DNA of 64,000 nucleotides from Acidobacteriota bacterium (lineage in GTDB: Bacteria > Acidobacteriota > Thermoanaerobaculia > Gp7-AA8). The DNA lies in the NCBI GenBank assembly GCA_021781455.1, contig JAJXWV010000056.1, forward strand, positions 1 through 64,000, read 5' to 3'. The notes under the pieces were generated by a model. It was given only the letters and a program-made list of their open reading frames with translations. It searched no databases and had not been told where the DNA came from. Shown piece by piece: positions 50,532-61,734 of the stretch; positions within the stretch are counted from its first letter, which is position 1, and every line of letters starts with the position of its first letter. The position numbers and the translations under genes were made by a program.

Positions 50532-50939
50532 TTATTGGACGTCGTGCACCGCGACCTGGCGACCGGTCAGATCGGCGTAGAAATTCGCGAGCTCGTCATT
50601 GGTGAAATCGTCCCAGCCGCCGCAGGTATCGTGCAGCCGCGTCTGCACGTCGCAGGCGAATCCGAGGCCGTGGACCTGCTGCTGAGCGAGTTGCCAGTAA
50701 TTCGCGATCTGCTCGAGCTCGGGGCGGCTCATGCCAGGGCGCTTGCGGACGATCCAGTTGTAGCGATGCTGCAGCTGGCCGTCGGAGTAACGATTGAATC
50801 CGCGGCAGAAGACGCCGCGCTCCGCGGCAGCCTTGCAGATGGATGTTTCCTCGTCGGCGAACTGACGGAGGACGGACCGCAGGCGCTCGATGAGATCGTT
50901 CCGGGAGACCGACTCGATATTCGCGGCAGTCCTCGACAT
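50532..50939 (-). CDS. Uncharacterised soluble protein, 135 aa
   Basis: Start at ATG 50939 with CTGGAGGC upstream; the longer open frame to 51020 lacks a ribosome site. Mostly helical, no signal peptide. Four Cys residues (SICKAAAERGVFCRGF and FACDVQTRLHDTCGGWDDF) are possible metal or disulphide sites. I do not recognise the family. A CRP-like box is centred 74 bases upstream of its start. Confidence 0.65.
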   Translation of the reverse strand: MSRTAANIESVSRNDLIERLRSVLRQFADEETSICKAAAERGVFCRGFNRYSDGQLQHRYNWIVRKRPGMSRPELEQIANYWQLAQQQVHGLGFACDVQTRLHDTCGGWDDFTNDELANFYADLTGRQVAVHDVQ

Positions 50940-51005
50940 GATTGCCTCCAGCAACAAAATGCTGCCTGGTTGATACCTGGAGCCGTAAGTCACCGCACAG
51001 GCTGT

Positions 51006-51021
51006 CGTGCGTGTCGTCACA
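51006..51021. promoter_or_regulatory. CRP-like box CGTGCGTGTCGTCACA
   Basis: 8 of 10 match to TGTGA-N6-TCACA, centred 74.5 bases upstream of the 50939 start (minus). A second, weaker box (TGTGACCAAACGCACG, 51105-51120) lies close to the radical SAM start at 51135. Confidence 0.4.
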
Positions 51022-51134
51022 TGACTGTCCGCTCCTGCCGCTCAGTCCCCGCGCGCGATTCAAAACCTCCATGCCACCGCAGCCAGAAGTGTTTCCGTTC
51101 ACCATGTGACCAAACGCACGTCGCGAACTGACCG

Positions 51135-52406
51135 ATGTCATACCCCGATGTAGCACCCACGGGGTTCACTGATGGCATGCTGAAACCGGTCGAACTCGAA
51201 ATCGAGCTGTTCTGCCGTGGCATGCGCATCGATCCCTCGTGCCACGCTACCGAGGCTGGCCGCCGGATCACCCGCACCCGTGCGGGGCTCGGCTCCGGCC
51301 TGGAGATCATCATCCCTTCTCAGCCGAAGGACGTCTGGGTCAACGTTCCAGTAGTGGAGCGGTTCGCCCAGAATTCGGCGTTCCTGCTTCGCCACAACGA
51401 GGGCTCCTTCTGCATCCTCGACAGCCGCAATGGCGCGGAGTACAGAATCGAAATCCCCCCTGAGCCGGCCTGGTATTCGCGCCTGACCACAGCGGGCAGC
51501 GAGATGAGCCGCATCGGCGTTCTCCAGGGAAACTACCTCGGCATTTACGTCTCCGCGCGCTGCCTCTACTGGGCCTCGACGATCAGCGCGGCATGCAAGT
51601 TCTGCACGACCGGGAAGAACGTCGGCGCTGCCGAGGAATCGCGGAAACGCGTGGAAGACGTCGTCGAAGTCGCGCGCGCGGCGCAGCAGGAATCGGGCGC
51701 CATCTTCACGCATTTCAACACCGGCTACCACTACGAAGACCGCGACGAGCGTGAGGACATGCACGGCCTGCGCATGTGCGAGCCGTACGTGCGCGCCGTC
51801 CGCCAGCAAGTGGGTGGATTCATCGGAGTGCAGGCCGTCCCGGTGCCCCGGCGCAAGTTTGCCGAGTACGACGAGCTGATCGAGGCCGGAACGGATCATT
51901 TCTCGTTCTGCTACGAGTTCGAGGATCCGGAAGTGTTCGCGCGCATCTGTCCGGGGAAGGCGCAGACCGTCGGCCAGCATGCCTTCTTCGAGGCCATGGA
52001 GTACACGGCGCGGAAACTCGGCCGCGGACGGGTATCGGGCGAGATCATCGCCGGGGTCGAGCCGATCGAAGCCACCAAGCGCGGCATCGACCGCATCGTC
52101 GATGCAGGCGCGTTCCCGACCGTCTGCATCTTCCGTCCCACGATCGACAGCGAGATGGAGAACTCCGCACCGCCCGATCCGGAAGCCATGCGGGACGTCT
52201 TCGCCTACCTCCATCAGGCCTGTCGCCGCTCAGGGCTTCCGGTGGGAGTCCTCCCCATCGAGGTCTCTCTCGTCGTTCAGCCGGAAGAGACTGCGCAGCT
52301 CGTGGAACCCACCATGGCCGATCGGATTTACGGCATGAAGAACTGGACGCTGCGTCAGCTGGCCCGGCCTTACGTCGCCTGGAAGATGCGGCCTGCCGCG
52401 GCGTAA
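51135..52406 (+). CDS. Radical SAM-like protein with CX10CX2C cluster motif
   Basis: 423 residues. Cys143, Cys154 and Cys157 (SARCLYW...AACKFCTTG) give C-x10-C-x2-C instead of the canonical C-x3-C-x2-C; wide spacing is known in Elp3-type enzymes (C-x9-C-x2-C). A TIM-barrel-like series follows (VGGFIGVQAVPVP, GRVSGEIIAGVEP, CIFRPT). A ~110-residue N-terminal beta domain precedes it. No strong ribosome site at ATG 51135; ATG 51177 is an alternative. Product unknown. Terminator at 52418. Confidence 0.75.
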   Translation: MSYPDVAPTGFTDGMLKPVELEIELFCRGMRIDPSCHATEAGRRITRTRAGLGSGLEIIIPSQPKDVWVNVPVVERFAQNSAFLLRHNEGSFCILDSRNGAEYRIEIPPEPAWYSRLTTAGSEMSRIGVLQGNYLGIYVSARCLYWASTISAACKFCTTGKNVGAAEESRKRVEDVVEVARAAQQESGAIFTHFNTGYHYEDRDEREDMHGLRMCEPYVRAVRQQVGGFIGVQAVPVPRRKFAEYDELIEAGTDHFSFCYEFEDPEVFARICPGKAQTVGQHAFFEAMEYTARKLGRGRVSGEIIAGVEPIEATKRGIDRIVDAGAFPTVCIFRPTIDSEMENSAPPDPEAMRDVFAYLHQACRRSGLPVGVLPIEVSLVVQPEETAQLVEPTMADRIYGMKNWTLRQLARPYVAWKMRPAAA

Positions 52407-52417
52407 TGGCGCGAAAA

Positions 52418-52442
52418 AGCGCCGGGCGACGGGCCCGGCGCT
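52418..52442. terminator. Hairpin between convergent genes
   Basis: 10-bp stem AGCGCCGGGC / GCCCGGCGCT with a 5-base loop; an A-run on the left makes it a good terminator for the minus-strand genes. Confidence 0.75.
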
Positions 52443-52479
52443 CAATCTTCCCTGCGCCTAACGGACGCCACCATCCCGC

Positions 52480-52857
52480 TCAACTGCGCTTGCGGTCTTC
52501 CCAGTCGTCCGCGGACGCGGGATCGAGCTCCCACCGATGGCGATCACGCTCGCGCGATTTCACTCCGCAGGCGAGCTCCTCATCGTCTTCGTAGGTGAGT
52601 CCCAGCGCCGCACCGAAATCCTCGACCATGTTCTGATCCGGCGTGAGGTTGCTGCCTCCGGCGGTTTCGTCGCCGTTCAGCTCCGCCATCTCCCACTCCG
52701 CGTCGGGATCTCCCCCCGCCAGATCGGGGCTGGTGTTTGTGTTCCTGTTTCGCTGATCGCGCAGGCGCAGGCGCCCCGAGGTGACGTCCAGGCGCTCGCC
52801 CTCGATATCGACGACGGCGAGATCCTCCACATCCTCGATGGAATCAAAGCCGCGCAT
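52480..52857 (-). CDS. Small acidic protein resembling DUF6335
   Basis: 125 residues, very acidic, no signal. Pattern NTSPDLAGGDPDAEWEMAEL, GDETAGG, TPDQNMVEDFGAALGLTY and RWELDPASADDWEDR matches the layout I associate with DUF6335 proteins, best known in cyanobacteria; function unknown. The ATG follows AAGGAG one base after the CBS-gene stop, so the two are co-translated. Confidence 0.7.
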   Translation of the reverse strand: MRGFDSIEDVEDLAVVDIEGERLDVTSGRLRLRDQRNRNTNTSPDLAGGDPDAEWEMAELNGDETAGGSNLTPDQNMVEDFGAALGLTYEDDEELACGVKSRERDRHRWELDPASADDWEDRKRS

Positions 52858-52858
52858 C

Positions 52859-53320
52859 TCAATGCTCCTTCCGCACCAGAGCGTCGGTTCGCAGATAGAC
52901 CGCGCGGCTCCGGATCGAGGTCGAGCGCGCCATGCGGCCGAACTCGCGATTCGTCATGCGCCGCCCGAGATCGCTCTGGGCCACGATGCCGAGCAGCTTC
53001 CCATCGCCGTCGATGACGGGAAGATGATGGATGGCGTTCTCCTCCATCAACAGGACCGCCTTCTCGATCGCGTCCTCCGCCGCGACTGTGAGGACGGGAC
53101 GAGACATGAAACGCAGCACCGGCATCTCCGGCGCACGGTCGTACCGCGCCAGCGCACGACAGGTGAGGTCGCGGTCGGTGATGATGCCGACCAGGCGGCC
53201 CGAATCGGTCACGGGCAGGGCGGCGCAGTCGTGGTCAGACATCAGCTGGGCGGCAAGGCGAACCGGAGTTGCCGCATCGCAGGATGCCGGCGCCACGGTC
53301 ATTGCATCTCGAACTCTCAT
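52859..53320 (-). CDS. Two-CBS-domain protein (HRP1-like)
   Basis: 153 residues from ATG 53320 (GCGGAGATCACC upstream). Two CBS domains: MRVRDAMTVAPASCDAATPV...GIITDRDLTCRAL and FMSRPVLTVAAEDAIEKAVL...GIVAQSDLGRRM. Stand-alone CBS pairs bind adenine nucleotides; the mycobacterial hypoxic-response protein HRP1 has the same size and layout. A 7/10 CRP-like box is centred 74 bases upstream. Confidence 0.88.
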   Translation of the reverse strand: MRVRDAMTVAPASCDAATPVRLAAQLMSDHDCAALPVTDSGRLVGIITDRDLTCRALARYDRAPEMPVLRFMSRPVLTVAAEDAIEKAVLLMEENAIHHLPVIDGDGKLLGIVAQSDLGRRMTNREFGRMARSTSIRSRAVYLRTDALVRKEH

Positions 53321-53386
53321 GGTGATCTCCGCGCCGAACGTAGGTTGCCAAAAGGGGGTCGAGCACTGATTTTCGTCATTCGCACC

Positions 53387-53402
53387 AGTGACTGTGCACA
53401 CG
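53387..53402. promoter_or_regulatory. Weak CRP-like box AGTGACTGTGCACACG
   Basis: 7 of 10 match, centred 74.5 bases upstream of the CBS-gene start (minus). Contains the palindrome TGTGCACA. Confidence 0.3.
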
Positions 53403-53487
53403 GTCCTGAAGAACTCGGAATTACCTGGAGTTGCGGCATCTGAAGGCGTTTCGTACGACCGATTTGGGCCTGGGACCGATCAGCTGA

Positions 53488-53503
53488 CGTGATCGTTCGC
53501 ACA
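53488..53503. promoter_or_regulatory. CRP-like box CGTGATCGTTCGCACA
   Basis: 8 of 10 match, centred 76 bases upstream of the HypC-like start. Confidence 0.4.
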
Positions 53504-53571
53504 GGGGCGCGTGAGCAGGGTCATCGGGATGTTTTCGTCGCCTGTTTACGCTGCGGCAACGGAGGTGGACC

Positions 53572-53880
53572 ATGTGTCTCGGCGTCCCCGGCTGTGTGTT
53601 CTCGGTTCGCGGAAACGTCGCGGTCGTCGATTTCTGGGGAACCAAGAAGAATGTCCGCCTCGACAACCTTGCCGAGCCGATACTGGCCGGCGATTACATC
53701 ATCGACCATCAAGGCTACGCAGTCCGGAAGATCGACATGGATGCCGTTGCCGAGACCCTCGGCATGTACGAGATCATCCTCTCCGAAGCCGGATGTGATC
53801 CGATTGCCACGGAGGTGGTGGCCGAGCTCGAACACGCCGCCGAGATCGACGTCGAGGCCGAGGAACTGGTCCTGGCCTGA
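53572..53880 (+). CDS. HypC/HybG-family maturation chaperone (orphan)
   Basis: 102 residues. Starts MCLGVPG with the essential Cys2 of HypC, followed by the OB-like barrel (VAVVDFWGTKKNVRLDNL; AGDYIIDHQGYAVRKID) and an acidic C-terminal helix rich in Glu/Ala. HypC passes the Fe(CN)2CO unit to NiFe-hydrogenase large subunits together with HypD. No hydrogenase, hypD, hypE or hypF occurs in the window. Strong GGAGGTGG ribosome site. Two bases separate it from the formyltransferase-like gene. Confidence 0.88.
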   Translation: MCLGVPGCVFSVRGNVAVVDFWGTKKNVRLDNLAEPILAGDYIIDHQGYAVRKIDMDAVAETLGMYEIILSEAGCDPIATEVVAELEHAAEIDVEAEELVLA

Positions 53881-53882
53881 TC

Positions 53883-54710
53883 ATGAGTGAAGTCTTCTCG
53901 CCGCTGCGCGTTGCGGTCCTGACGTCGCACGGCGCCCCGGGACTCGAGCAGGTCATCGCTCATTCAAACCGTGGAGCTCTGTTCGAGCTCGTGGCGGTCA
54001 TCAGCTCCGAGACCGCGCTGGTCGGGTCGCAGTCAATCGAAGCGGCGGGCGTCCCTCTCATTCTCCGACCGCTCAAGCACTACCACACGGACCGCGGTCT
54101 GCCGCTGCGCAACCTGCGCGCCCGCCAGGAGTACGACCAGGAAACGGCCGACCTCCTGCACCACTTCCGCGCCGACTACGTCTTCCTGATCGGCTACAAC
54201 TACATCGTCAGCGAGCCGGTGGTTGAGTCGTTTCAGCAGCGGCTCCTCGCCCTGCACGACGGCGATCTCATGCTCCGCGACGAGAACGGCCGGCGGCGCT
54301 ATGCCGGACTGCATGCCGTCCGGGAAGCCATCTTCGCAGGCGAGACGGAGACGCGCAGCTCCGCGTATTTCGTCACCCAGGAGGTCGGCGCCGGGCCGCT
54401 CTTTCTCCTCAGCAGGTCCTTCCGCGTCGCTCCGCTCGCGCGTGATGCGCGTGAATGGGGAGCCGCCGATCTGCTCAGCTCGTACGCGGAACTACACAGG
54501 CGTTGGATGCTTCGCGGCTGCTGGGGCGAGATGATCATCCGGGCGCTGGAGTTCCTCGCCGCCGGAAGCGTGTCGGTCGTGCGTGACATGGCCTGGATCG
54601 ACGGAGTGCCGGGACCCTGCCGGCTCGGCGAAGCGCCCGCTCTCTGTCGCGAATGCGAGCAGACGATCGACAGCCGCGTGCCCGCCTCCTGCCCGCTCAT
54701 CCGCGACTGA
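53883..54710 (+). CDS. Formyltransferase-fold protein (PurN/HypX-N-like)
   Basis: 275 residues. The fold pattern of formyl-THF transferases is visible: AVLTSHGAPGLEQVIAHSN, DYVFLIGYNYIVSEPVV, RLLALHDGDL, GLHAVREAIFAGE and YFVTQEVGAGPLF. The catalytic His is kept (ALH), but the usual Asn two residues before it is Ala and the Asp of the DTGP-type motif is replaced (VGAGP). HypX uses such a domain to make CO for hydrogenase; pairing with HypC suggests an analogous maturation step. A C-terminal extension with CRECEQ and CPLIRD adds Cys residues. Confidence 0.75.
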   Translation: MSEVFSPLRVAVLTSHGAPGLEQVIAHSNRGALFELVAVISSETALVGSQSIEAAGVPLILRPLKHYHTDRGLPLRNLRARQEYDQETADLLHHFRADYVFLIGYNYIVSEPVVESFQQRLLALHDGDLMLRDENGRRRYAGLHAVREAIFAGETETRSSAYFVTQEVGAGPLFLLSRSFRVAPLARDAREWGAADLLSSYAELHRRWMLRGCWGEMIIRALEFLAAGSVSVVRDMAWIDGVPGPCRLGEAPALCRECEQTIDSRVPASCPLIRD

Positions 54711-54933
54711 TTTCGCGGCGGCAGTCGCAATACTCCCCGGATGCCGGCTTGCAGACCCGTGCCGTCACGTGTGAAGTCCGGGCATGCCCGCAGCGCGCGC
54801 AGACCGTGTTGGCCTGGTCCGCCGTGAAACCGTTGCAGAGGCAGGGGTAGTCTTCAGACGGGTAATGAGTGACTTCCTGGCAGGTGCTCATGACCTGGTG
54901 ATCGTGGTCCGGATGTGGGCAGCATTTGGTCAT
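54697..54933 (-). CDS. Cys-rich mini-protein, 78 aa
   Basis: Ten Cys and eight His residues in 78 residues: MTKCCPHPDHDHQ, PCLCNG, CARCGHARTSH and CDCRRE, suggesting two or more zinc or Fe-S sites (CARCGH resembles a zinc ribbon half). Overlaps the convergent formyltransferase-like gene by 14 bases. No strong ribosome site, so the call is tentative, but the Cys/His spacing is too regular for a chance frame. Confidence 0.55.
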   Translation of the reverse strand: MTKCCPHPDHDHQVMSTCQEVTHYPSEDYPCLCNGFTADQANTVCARCGHARTSHVTARVCKPASGEYCDCRREISRG

Positions 54934-54977
54934 CGATGTCGTCCAGAAGCAGCTAAATAGCGAATGAAATGGCGTGG

Positions 54978-54993
54978 AGTGTGTCGCATCACA
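54978..54993. promoter_or_regulatory. CRP-like box AGTGTGTCGCATCACA
   Basis: 8 of 10 match, centred 83 bases upstream of the 55069 start; immediately followed by the palindrome CTCACGTGAG (54996-55005). Confidence 0.4.
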
Positions 54994-55068
54994 TCCTCAC
55001 GTGAGTATGGTCATCAGCACGGCCGTAGCGCGGATGCTTCCATGACCTGACCACGAATCGAGGATTCC

Positions 55069-56196
55069 ATGAACCTGCAGTCCCCGAATCTTCAGGCTGA
55101 TGCAGCGCCCATCGTCGTCTGGGAGTTGACCCGCGCCTGCCGTCTGAACTGCGTTCATTGTCCTATCGGTGCTCAGCAGAAACGAAGCCCCCTCGAGCTT
55201 TCGACCTACGAAGCTTACAAGACAATCGATCAGGTGGTGGCGTTGCGGCCCGAGGAATTTACTCTGACGGGCGGCGATCTTCTCGAACGGGCGGATCTTT
55301 TTCAGCTGATCGACTACTCGCGTCGGCGCGGTCTCAAGCCGACCGTCAACCTCACTGTCACCCCCACTCTGACCGGCGCAATCGTCGGCAAGGTGAAGCA
55401 CAACGGCGCCGATCGCGTGGCCATCGCCCTCGACGGAGCCGTTCCCGAAAAACATGATTCCGCTCGCGGCGTGAACGGCCAGTTCGGCGCAACTCTGCTC
55501 GCCATGCGCTGGGCGCGCACTGCCGAGATCCCGGTCGAGGTCAACACACTTCTGAGCCGGTCCAACTTCGAAGACCTTCCCCGCATGGCCGAGCTCCTCG
55601 GCGATCTCGGCGTCGATCGCTGGAACGTCTACTTTTTCGTTCCGGTCGGCCATTCCAAACAGGTCGAGCTCGTGACCGCCGAGGAGGTGGAAAGTGCCTT
55701 CGGCGTGCTGTACGACCTCTCGCAGAGGACCCCATTCAAGATCCGCACGTTCGAGGCGCCCCACTATCGCCGGTTCGTCATGGAGCGGACGGCCAGGGCA
55801 CGGCAGGATTCGATCGATCGCTATTTCGACTCGCACGAAGAACATCAGCCTATCCGCGAAGAAAACATCATGCGCATGGCCGCTGGTGATGACCTCGTGT
55901 TCATCTCCCACACCGGCGAGGTGAGCGCCAGTGCGCTGCTGCCGCTGACGGCCGGCAATGTCCGCTATCAACCTCTGGGAATCATCTACCGCACGGCGGA
56001 ACTGTTTGGCGCCATCCGTGACAAGTCGAACCTCAAGGGAAAATGTGTGCGATGCGAGTTCCGCAACGTCTGCGGAGGCTCGCGAGCACGCGCGTTCGCG
56101 ATGACCGGGGATCTCTTCGCCACTGATCCGCTTTGTGCCTATCAGCCGGGCGCATTCGCTCCGACCGTCGCCGCCGCCGCGCACACGGAAGCCTGA
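55069..56196 (+). CDS. Radical SAM/SPASM-type protein (NirJ/AhbC-like)
   Basis: 375 residues. Canonical cluster C24-x3-C28-x2-C31 (TRACRLNCVHC), glycine-rich LTGGDLL, and a C-terminal auxiliary Fe-S site GKCVRCEFRNVCGGSRARA...DPLCAYQP, the arrangement of AhbC/AhbD and NirJ haem-modifying enzymes. Those make haem or haem d1 from sirohaem; no other haem-pathway gene is here, so the substrate is open. GAGG before the ATG. 13 bases separate it from the nitroreductase-like gene. Confidence 0.88.
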   Translation: MNLQSPNLQADAAPIVVWELTRACRLNCVHCPIGAQQKRSPLELSTYEAYKTIDQVVALRPEEFTLTGGDLLERADLFQLIDYSRRRGLKPTVNLTVTPTLTGAIVGKVKHNGADRVAIALDGAVPEKHDSARGVNGQFGATLLAMRWARTAEIPVEVNTLLSRSNFEDLPRMAELLGDLGVDRWNVYFFVPVGHSKQVELVTAEEVESAFGVLYDLSQRTPFKIRTFEAPHYRRFVMERTARARQDSIDRYFDSHEEHQPIREENIMRMAAGDDLVFISHTGEVSASALLPLTAGNVRYQPLGIIYRTAELFGAIRDKSNLKGKCVRCEFRNVCGGSRARAFAMTGDLFATDPLCAYQPGAFAPTVAAAAHTEA

Positions 56197-56209
56197 ACCG
56201 GAGGGCCGT

Positions 56210-57244
56210 ATGCCCGACCAGTGGGGATCCCGCCTCGATCCGTGGTTGATCGACGAAAGCGATTTCTACGAGCTGGAAAAGCACGCCGATCAGATGGCGT
56301 TTCTGATCCGATACGCGATCCTGGCGCCGTCGAGCCACAACACACAACCGTGGTCGTTCCGCGTCACGCGGGACGGCGTCGAGGTCTACCCCGACTACTC
56401 GCGCCGATGCACCGTCGCCGATCCGTCCGATCGCGAGCTTCTCATGAGCATCGGCACGTCGATCACGAACTTCTGCGTGGCCGCCGCGCACTTCGGATTC
56501 GAACCGACCGTGCTCTATCAGGACCGCTCCGAACAAACGCTCCCGGCCGCTCTGATCGCGGTGCGGGAGACCTGTGCGCCACCAGCAGGACTGCGTCGCC
56601 TCTTCCCGGCCATCCAGGAGCGGCACACGAACCGTGTTCCGTTCGAGCCGCGGGAGATCGATTCCAGCGCGTTGACCGAGCTCAACGAATTCGTCGGCTC
56701 CCATTCTTCCTTCGTTCAATTCGTCGTTCCGGGCGACCGTGACCGGGCCGCAGACCTCATCGCGCGTGCTGATCGCGTGCTGATGGCGAGCAGCGCGTTC
56801 CGCGGAGAGCTCGCCGGCTGGTTGCGTTCCAACTCATCGCAGACAGGCGACGGCATGTGCGCCGATGGATTCGGCATTCCCGATCCGCTGGCGCCGGCCA
56901 CGCCGTGGTTCCTGCGGCGGTTCGACGTCGGGGCGTTGCAGGCGAAGCACGACCGTGCTCTCGTCGAGCACTGCGCGGGCCTGATCGTCGTGACCGCCGA
57001 GGATGACCGCGTGTCGCTGATCCGCGCCGGCGAAGCGCTGGAAATGCTGCTCCTGCTCCTGACGCGCCTGGGCGTGCAGTACTCGTTCGTCAACTCGCCG
57101 ATCGAAGTGGATACGTTGCGATCCGAGCTGTGGTCGATGATCCGCTCTCCACATCCGCCTCAGCTGCTGCTGCGCATCGGCTACGCCACGACCGTGGCGC
57201 GCCCGCAGCCCCGTCGCGACGCGGCCACCGCGCTCGTCAGGTAG
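56210..57244 (+). CDS. Acg-family nitroreductase-like FMN protein
   Basis: 344 residues. Nitroreductase half-domain start ILAPSSHNTQPWSFRV and ERHTNRVPFE, ending with AGEALEMLLLLLTRLGVQYS and LLLRIGYA, typical of Mycobacterium Acg (Rv2032), a hypoxia-induced FMN-binding protein with a lid that seals the flavin. Enzymatic function uncertain in the whole family. GGAGGG precedes the ATG. Probably co-transcribed with the radical SAM gene. Confidence 0.88.
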   Translation: MPDQWGSRLDPWLIDESDFYELEKHADQMAFLIRYAILAPSSHNTQPWSFRVTRDGVEVYPDYSRRCTVADPSDRELLMSIGTSITNFCVAAAHFGFEPTVLYQDRSEQTLPAALIAVRETCAPPAGLRRLFPAIQERHTNRVPFEPREIDSSALTELNEFVGSHSSFVQFVVPGDRDRAADLIARADRVLMASSAFRGELAGWLRSNSSQTGDGMCADGFGIPDPLAPATPWFLRRFDVGALQAKHDRALVEHCAGLIVVTAEDDRVSLIRAGEALEMLLLLLTRLGVQYSFVNSPIEVDTLRSELWSMIRSPHPPQLLLRIGYATTVARPQPRRDAATALVR

Positions 57245-57274
57245 CGGCGAACCGCTTCCCCCTGCAAATAGAAA

Positions 57275-57323
57275 GCGGCGAGCGGAACCGGAGTTCCGCC
57301 CGCCGCGTCACGGGTCTCTTTTT
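57275..57323 (+). terminator. Hairpin between convergent nitroreductase and PFOR genes
   Basis: 13-bp imperfect stem (57275-57288 with 57293-57306, one mismatch) with a CGGA loop; TCTCTTTTT follows 10 bases later. Confidence 0.7.
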
Positions 57324-57329
57324 GGATCG

Positions 57330-60923
<3,594 letters not shown>

Positions 60924-60970
60924 GGGTTGACGTCCTCCAACGACGAAGGTAGGACAGATGCGAACTCCGC

Positions 60971-61010
60971 ATCATGATCGAAATCAAATGCGGGTGTGAC
61001 TGAGCGCACA
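60971..61010 (-). promoter_or_regulatory. PFOR promoter: CRP-like box TGTGACTGAGCGCACA plus -10
   Basis: The box (60995-61010) matches TGTGA-N6-TCACA at 9 of 10. A -10-like CATGAT lies at 60976-60971 on the minus strand, putting the box centre near -39 to -41 relative to the expected start, the class II activator position. Confidence 0.5.
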
Positions 61011-61040
61011 CTGCCACACGAGACAAGGAAACGAATGCTT

Positions 61041-61072
61041 GAAAAAGAAACGCTGCGCGGCGGCGCAGCGTT
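61041..61072 (-). terminator. Intrinsic terminator of the cNMP-domain gene
   Basis: 10-bp stem AACGCTGCGC / GCGCAGCGTT with a GGCG loop, followed on the minus strand by TCTTTTTC. Confidence 0.85.
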
Positions 61073-61129
61073 GGAAACAGGGGTTCGAAGTGAGCATGGC
61101 CGTCGCTCGAGGCGGCCCTCAAACATCAA

Positions 61130-61564
61130 TCAGCGAGATGCCGTCAGCGTGCGCATGCAGTCATAGCAGGAATTGATCTCGCTGCTCAGCATCTGCAGCA
61201 CGCTGAACCAGAGCGCCGGCTTCTCGTCGAGAAGTGACAGGAACCTGTCCTTGGCGATGAAGCCTGTGACAGTGGCGGTGCGGGCCGTTGCCGAGCAGTC
61301 GTGAACGCGACCCGAGACCACGCAACTCAACCCCAGGATCTGACCGGATTCTGCAATGCGAAGCGGTTTCGCCTGTCCACTGCGCGACGAGAAGAGCAGG
61401 TCGACTTCTCCGGAAAGCAGGACGTAGACACCGTTGGGAGTCTCGCCTTCACGGTACAAGAGCTTGCCAGCCGGCCACCCTTCCACGGTTTCATACGGCG
61501 CCAGCGTCTGGAGCACGGAGCTATTGCAGGTCTCCCGTCCGACTTCGAATTGTATGGTCGTCAC
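61130..61564 (-). CDS. Stand-alone cNMP-binding-fold protein without DNA-binding domain
   Basis: 144 residues starting at GTG, with GAGG 6 bases upstream. Only the Crp-type beta-roll is present (PAGKLLYREGETPNGVYVLL; RIAESGQILGLSCVVSGR). The dimer helix is truncated and there is no HTH. Five Cys, two in the C-terminal CYDC. It may be a sensor, a decoy or a heterodimer partner of the full-length Crp/Fnr protein encoded just upstream. Confidence 0.82.
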   Translation of the reverse strand: MTTIQFEVGRETCNSSVLQTLAPYETVEGWPAGKLLYREGETPNGVYVLLSGEVDLLFSSRSGQAKPLRIAESGQILGLSCVVSGRVHDCSATARTATVTGFIAKDRFLSLLDEKPALWFSVLQMLSSEINSCYDCMRTLTASR

Positions 61565-61674
61565 GAGGCACCTCGTTTTCTGTAATTAATCCGGATCGAC
61601 GGTAAATGCGCCGGAATGTCCGCACTGTGACTCGAAATACGACATCACGTGACGTTGGTCGCCAACCCTGCCGG

Positions 61675-61712
61675 AACAAACGAGAAGAGCAGGAGCCGAA
61701 GCTCCTGCTCTT
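61675..61712 (-). terminator. Terminator of the FNR-like gene
   Basis: Perfect 12-bp stem AAGAGCAGGAGC / GCTCCTGCTCTT with a 4-base loop; on the minus strand followed by TCTCGTTTGT. Confidence 0.75.
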
Positions 61713-61734
61713 GAGGGGAAAACGGTTCGGTCCG

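Noticed and set aside
53572-53880. Evidence for a hydrogenase in this region
   Set aside because: Only a HypC-like protein is present; no structural subunit or other hyp gene occurs in the window.
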